Source: Gemmatimonadota bacterium (GTDB lineage Bacteria; Gemmatimonadota; Gemmatimonadetes; Gemmatimonadales; Gemmatimonadaceae). From it: DNA of 64,000 bases. Of the stretch, positions 61,819 through 64,000 are shown one piece after another. Where the stretch lies: positions 222,898 to 286,897 of the forward strand of contig JAQBQB010000023.1 in NCBI GenBank assembly GCA_028287235.1, given 5' to 3'. The notes beneath the pieces were generated by a model. That model searched no databases and was not told where the DNA came from. It saw nothing but the letters and a program-made list of their open reading frames with translations. Every line of letters starts with the position of its first letter. The stretch's first letter is position 1. The position numbers and the translations under genes were made by a program.

Positions 61819-62154
61819 CTAATCGGAAATCGTCAGCCGCTCGAGCAATTCGCGCAGCCGGAGCCGCTTCGCGCCTTGGGATCCCGCCGATTGCAACCAC
61901 CGCTCGAGGATCGCGATGGCTGCGTCAACTTCATCGCGTGGGACGGCGCGACTCTCCGGATGTCGCTGCCGCATCCCCCACTTCGCGAGCTTGAGCCGCG
62001 TTTTGCTATACGGCTCCCTCCCCTTCAGAAAGCTGTCAACCCCACTCTTGCTGATCCCTGTCTCTTCAGCCACCTCGCGCAACGACGTCTCCTCGACGCG
62101 CTGACGCACCAGCTCCCGAAGACTCGAAATATCGGCGCGGGGCTTACCCGGCAT
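61819..62154 (-). CDS. small helix-turn-helix protein
   Basis: A 111-residue protein that contains LREVAEETGISKSGVDSFLK, a helix-turn-helix with the usual spacing, then a helical C-terminal half (DEVDAAIAILERWLQSA). It is probably a transcription regulator or a phage-like repressor. It diverges from the XRE-type gene at 62254, with 99 bases in between, and the two may control this shared region. Confidence 0.7.
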   Translation of the reverse strand: MPGKPRADISSLRELVRQRVEETSLREVAEETGISKSGVDSFLKGREPYSKTRLKLAKWGMRQRHPESRAVPRDEVDAAIAILERWLQSAGSQGAKRLRLRELLERLTISD

Positions 62155-62253
62155 TGACGCACGCCGGGTTGGCCCCTACCGTTCTGTCCCACTCTTGTCC
62201 GAATTCTAAGTAAGTACACTGGAAAGGTTACCCACGACCGGCCAACCGCCGCA

Positions 62254-62541
62254 ATGAGCCCACGCAAATCGCGCACGCTGGCCGAGAAGGTCATCCCGCG
62301 ACCTCAGCTCGCCGCGGAAGTCCTCAGGCGAATTGCCCGCCGAAATCTCACGCAGGCTCGCGCCGCGGAGATCGTGAACGATTCACCTTCCCAGATGTGC
62401 TTACTCGCCGGCGGTCAAATCGACGGCTTCTCCGCCGAGCGTCTCATTCGGATGCTCACGCTTCTCGGCGTGGACGTTGACATCGTTGTTCGGGAACGGT
62501 CCGACACTGTTGCGGGCCAGGTACGAATTCGCCGCCGCTGA
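62254..62541 (+). CDS. XRE-like helix-turn-helix protein (HigA2/HTH_37 type)
   Basis: A 95-residue protein with RRNLTQARAAEIVNDSPSQM followed by the helix GFSAERLIRMLTLLGVDVDI and VVRERS. This is the conserved pattern of small XRE antitoxin-like regulators (for example HigA2). No toxin gene lies next to it. Its 3' end overlaps the WIIPA-family gene on the other strand by 141 bases. Confidence 0.85.
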   Translation: MSPRKSRTLAEKVIPRPQLAAEVLRRIARRNLTQARAAEIVNDSPSQMCLLAGGQIDGFSAERLIRMLTLLGVDVDIVVRERSDTVAGQVRIRRR

Positions 62542-62775
62542 TTCCCGTTCTCGCTGCGCCGCTTCCGCCAACCGTCGTTGCTGCGCGAACAAACGCTCCA
62601 TCAGCCGCGCATCCTCTTCGCGCTGAGCATAGATCATCGTCAACATCCCGCGCGACGACCGCACGCTGTACGCGACGTAACCGTCTCGCGCCAGCTCCGG
62701 GACGACGACCTCGCTCAACTCCCGTATCTGGATCTTGCCCTCGGCCGGAATGATCCAAAGCTTGGTGCCGTCCAT
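62401..62775 (-). CDS. WIIPA-family small protein, copy 3 (extended)
   Basis: A 124-residue protein that begins MDGTKLWIIPAEGKIQIREL and continues VRSSRGMLTMIYAQREEDAR and LMERLFAQQRRLAEAAQ. The first 70 residues match copies 1 and 2; the rest is a helical and then low-complexity extension. GGAGG lies 7 bases before the ATG. The last 141 bases overlap the XRE gene tail to tail, so the shorter core is the more certain part. It follows the sigma-like gene at 62801-63139 on the same strand. Confidence 0.65.
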   Translation of the reverse strand: MDGTKLWIIPAEGKIQIRELSEVVVPELARDGYVAYSVRSSRGMLTMIYAQREEDARLMERLFAQQRRLAEAAQRERESAAANSYLARNSVGPFPNNDVNVHAEKREHPNETLGGEAVDLTAGE

Positions 62776-62800
62776 CAACCACCTCCGCGCAGGGGTGTGA

Positions 62801-63139
62801 CTACGACATCGTCGCGTGCACGAGATTCCCTTTGAGCCAATCCATCACGTCCGGATCGCCGATGCTCCGTAGCACTTCGGCGCGCCACACGTTCCGCATG
62901 CGGTTCATCAACGCGTTCCGCAGATACGTGTAGTCGGCGGGGTCGCGCAAATCGAACCGCGTCGGGTCGATCTCCCACAGCTCGATTAACGCTTCCTGAA
63001 CGAGGTCCTTCCGCAGCTCGCTGTCCTCGGTGAGCCGGCGGGCGAATCGCAGGAGCACCGGTCGAAACAGCGCCCATGCCCTCGGCACTGCGGAAGACGC
63101 GTTTCCCATGATCGCCCAATGGGTCATCGCCGGCGTCAT
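62801..63139 (-). CDS. sigma-factor region 2-like protein
   Basis: A 112-residue product that contains LRFARRLTEDSELRKDLVQE, ALIELWEIDPTRFDLRDPAD and YTYLRNALMNRMRNVWRAEV. This matches the core-binding and -10 recognition region of small ECF-type sigma factors, but no region 4 is present in the same protein. It overlaps the upstream gene by 4 bases (ATGA). A separate region-4-like gene lies two genes upstream. Confidence 0.6.
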   Translation of the reverse strand: MTPAMTHWAIMGNASSAVPRAWALFRPVLLRFARRLTEDSELRKDLVQEALIELWEIDPTRFDLRDPADYTYLRNALMNRMRNVWRAEVLRSIGDPDVMDWLKGNLVHATMS

Positions 63140-63672
63140 CGGAGCTCCGTCCATCGAATGAATCGATCGCCCAGATCCGGACACAGTCTCCGAACGAGGC
63201 GGGCCACACGAGGTCCGCCCAGCTCGCCCGAACGATTGGAATTCCCCTCGAGCACCACGGCCTCGAAGTACGTCGCATCATGCGGACGGTCGTGATCTAT
63301 GTATACGTGCGCTATCACACCGCCGCGCACGAACTCGCTTCGCCGCGGCGAGTATTGCAGGAACACGTCGCCGTCACACGGCTTAGCGCCCAATACGCCA
63401 CGCGCGCGCGCGAACTCGGCGAGCGCCTCCGGCTCCGTGGTCGGGATGAGCGGCCAACTCGATTCGTCCGCTCGATAGTCAAACTGCGACCAGTAGCCCC
63501 AATGATATAACAGGGCCATGTCCCAACAGCCTGAGCCGCGCGAACCAGCTTGCCGCCGGAGCACCTCGCCCACGGAGCCGGGAAGCAATCCGCCGGACAC
63601 GTCTTGCAAACCAACGAACGCGCTCGCCGCCGCGATCAACGCGGCCGAGGACGCCGACGCCGCGGCGATCAT
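63136..63672 (-). CDS. hypothetical protein with possible CHAP/papain-like fold
   Basis: The 178-residue product has an N-terminal Ala-rich stretch (MIAAASASSAALIAAASAFV). GSGCWDMALLYHWGYWSQFD provides a Cys followed by a helix, GGVIAHVYIDHDRP provides a His on a strand and LEGNSNRSGELGG a polar residue. This order is compatible with a papain-like Cys-His-Asn site, but it is not a confident family match. It is flanked by two sigma-like genes with ATGA overlaps on both sides, forming one operon. Confidence 0.5.
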   Translation of the reverse strand: MIAAASASSAALIAAASAFVGLQDVSGGLLPGSVGEVLRRQAGSRGSGCWDMALLYHWGYWSQFDYRADESSWPLIPTTEPEALAEFARARGVLGAKPCDGDVFLQYSPRRSEFVRGGVIAHVYIDHDRPHDATYFEAVVLEGNSNRSGELGGPRVARLVRRLCPDLGDRFIRWTELR

Positions 63673-64000
63673 TGCGCACCTCTGCGGCGCGCCCTGCTCC
63701 GCACTGCCGGCGGCACGGGAATTCCCTCCTCGAGCAATCCCACTCTGAACTGCCGCTGCGCCGTGACGACGTGTGCGCAGACCACGTTGCGCGACACGCC
63801 CAAGCGTTGCGCCACGAGCTTGTACGACGTGCGCTCTTCGCGCACCATCACGTAGGCGCGGCGGCAGCGGCGCGGAAGCCGGCGCAACGTGCGACGGTGG
63901 AAGGTGGACAGCTCGCTCGACCTGAGCGCGAGCTCCGGGGACATCCACACGCGTGCGCTGTCCTCGGTCTCGTACACGTACTCGGCTTCGCGCAGCCGGC
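63669..64000 (-). CDS. sigma-70 region 4-like protein (5' end beyond window)
   Basis: The readable part (about 110 residues) has LPRRCRRAYVMVREERTSYK and LVAQRLGVSRNVVCAHVVTA, the helix-turn-helix of sigma region 4, followed by a basic tail. The frame stays open to the right edge with no convincing start, so it is probably the C-terminal part of an ECF-like sigma factor whose region 2 lies outside. It overlaps the next gene by 4 bases. Confidence 0.65.
   Translation of the reverse strand, partial: RLREAEYVYETEDSARVWMSPELALRSSELSTFHRRTLRRLPRRCRRAYVMVREERTSYKLVAQRLGVSRNVVCAHVVTAQRQFRVGLLEEGIPVPPAVRSRARRRGAQ

Noticed and set aside
1..64000. tRNA, rRNA genes, CRISPR arrays, insertion-sequence transposases
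   Set aside because: No cloverleaf with a T-loop consensus, no rRNA segment, no regularly spaced direct repeats and no transposase or integrase frames were found on reading.

Overview
The window is a GC-rich chromosomal segment from a free-living, probably soil bacterium. Several features suggest Gemmatimonadota, or less likely Acidobacteriota: a MacB-like 'orphan' permease with two transmembrane cores, several secreted S9 and M1 peptidases, carboxypeptidase-regulatory-like and small outer-membrane proteins, and very long shadow ORFs opposite the genes. No rRNA or tRNA gene and no CRISPR array was seen. The assignment is an inference from gene content, not a sequence match.

Layout. 0-4 kb: a partial EVE-domain gene, a secreted S9A peptidase homologue that lacks its catalytic Ser and His, a YggT membrane protein and a receiver-like protein. 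4-9.6 kb: the methionine locus. A SAM-II riboswitch and an intrinsic terminator precede metH, which carries an in-frame palindromic insert and is followed by a homocysteine methyltransferase-MTHFR fusion. 9.6-26.5 kb: a CbiX-type chelatase, fatty-acid and quinone enzymes, an amidase, an SDR, an active S9 peptidase, YceH, a lipoprotein, the large permease and an M1 peptidase. 26.5-28.6 kb: an AbiE-type toxin-antitoxin pair with a symmetric four-site operator. 28.8-38.6 kb: DoxX, creatininase, erythromycin esterase, GMC oxidoreductase, a cyclic-nucleotide-binding FAD oxidoreductase, an MFS exporter and a HEAT-repeat protein. 38.7-43.5 kb: a Zn/Mn ABC uptake operon with its own outer-membrane protein. 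43.5-48.9 kb: two two-component systems, each beside a member of a small 'WIIPA' protein family. 49-51.7 kb: lower-GC secreted proteins of unknown role, including a zincin-like lipoprotein.

51.9-61.5 kb is an accessory island. It is bounded by a 30-bp direct repeat (29/30 identical) and has visibly lower GC and different codon use. Its left half has a Ser/Thr kinase with a C-terminal extension, a PD-(D/E)xK nuclease gene broken by an in-frame amber codon, and a tail-anchored protein. Its right half has a divergent Vsr endonuclease, a cytosine-5 DNA methyltransferase, a GHKL ATPase, two unrecognised proteins (translationally coupled to the methylase), and a convergent Mrr-type restriction enzyme. 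This is the best candidate for an incompletely described defence system.

61.8-64 kb holds two small helix-turn-helix genes and an operon with a sigma-region-4 protein, a possible CHAP-like cysteine protein, a sigma-region-2-like protein and a third WIIPA-family protein.

Three palindromic elements built from short tandem units (3.74-3.90, 5.04-5.14 and 16.93-17.08 kb) share an architecture but not a sequence; one lies inside metH.
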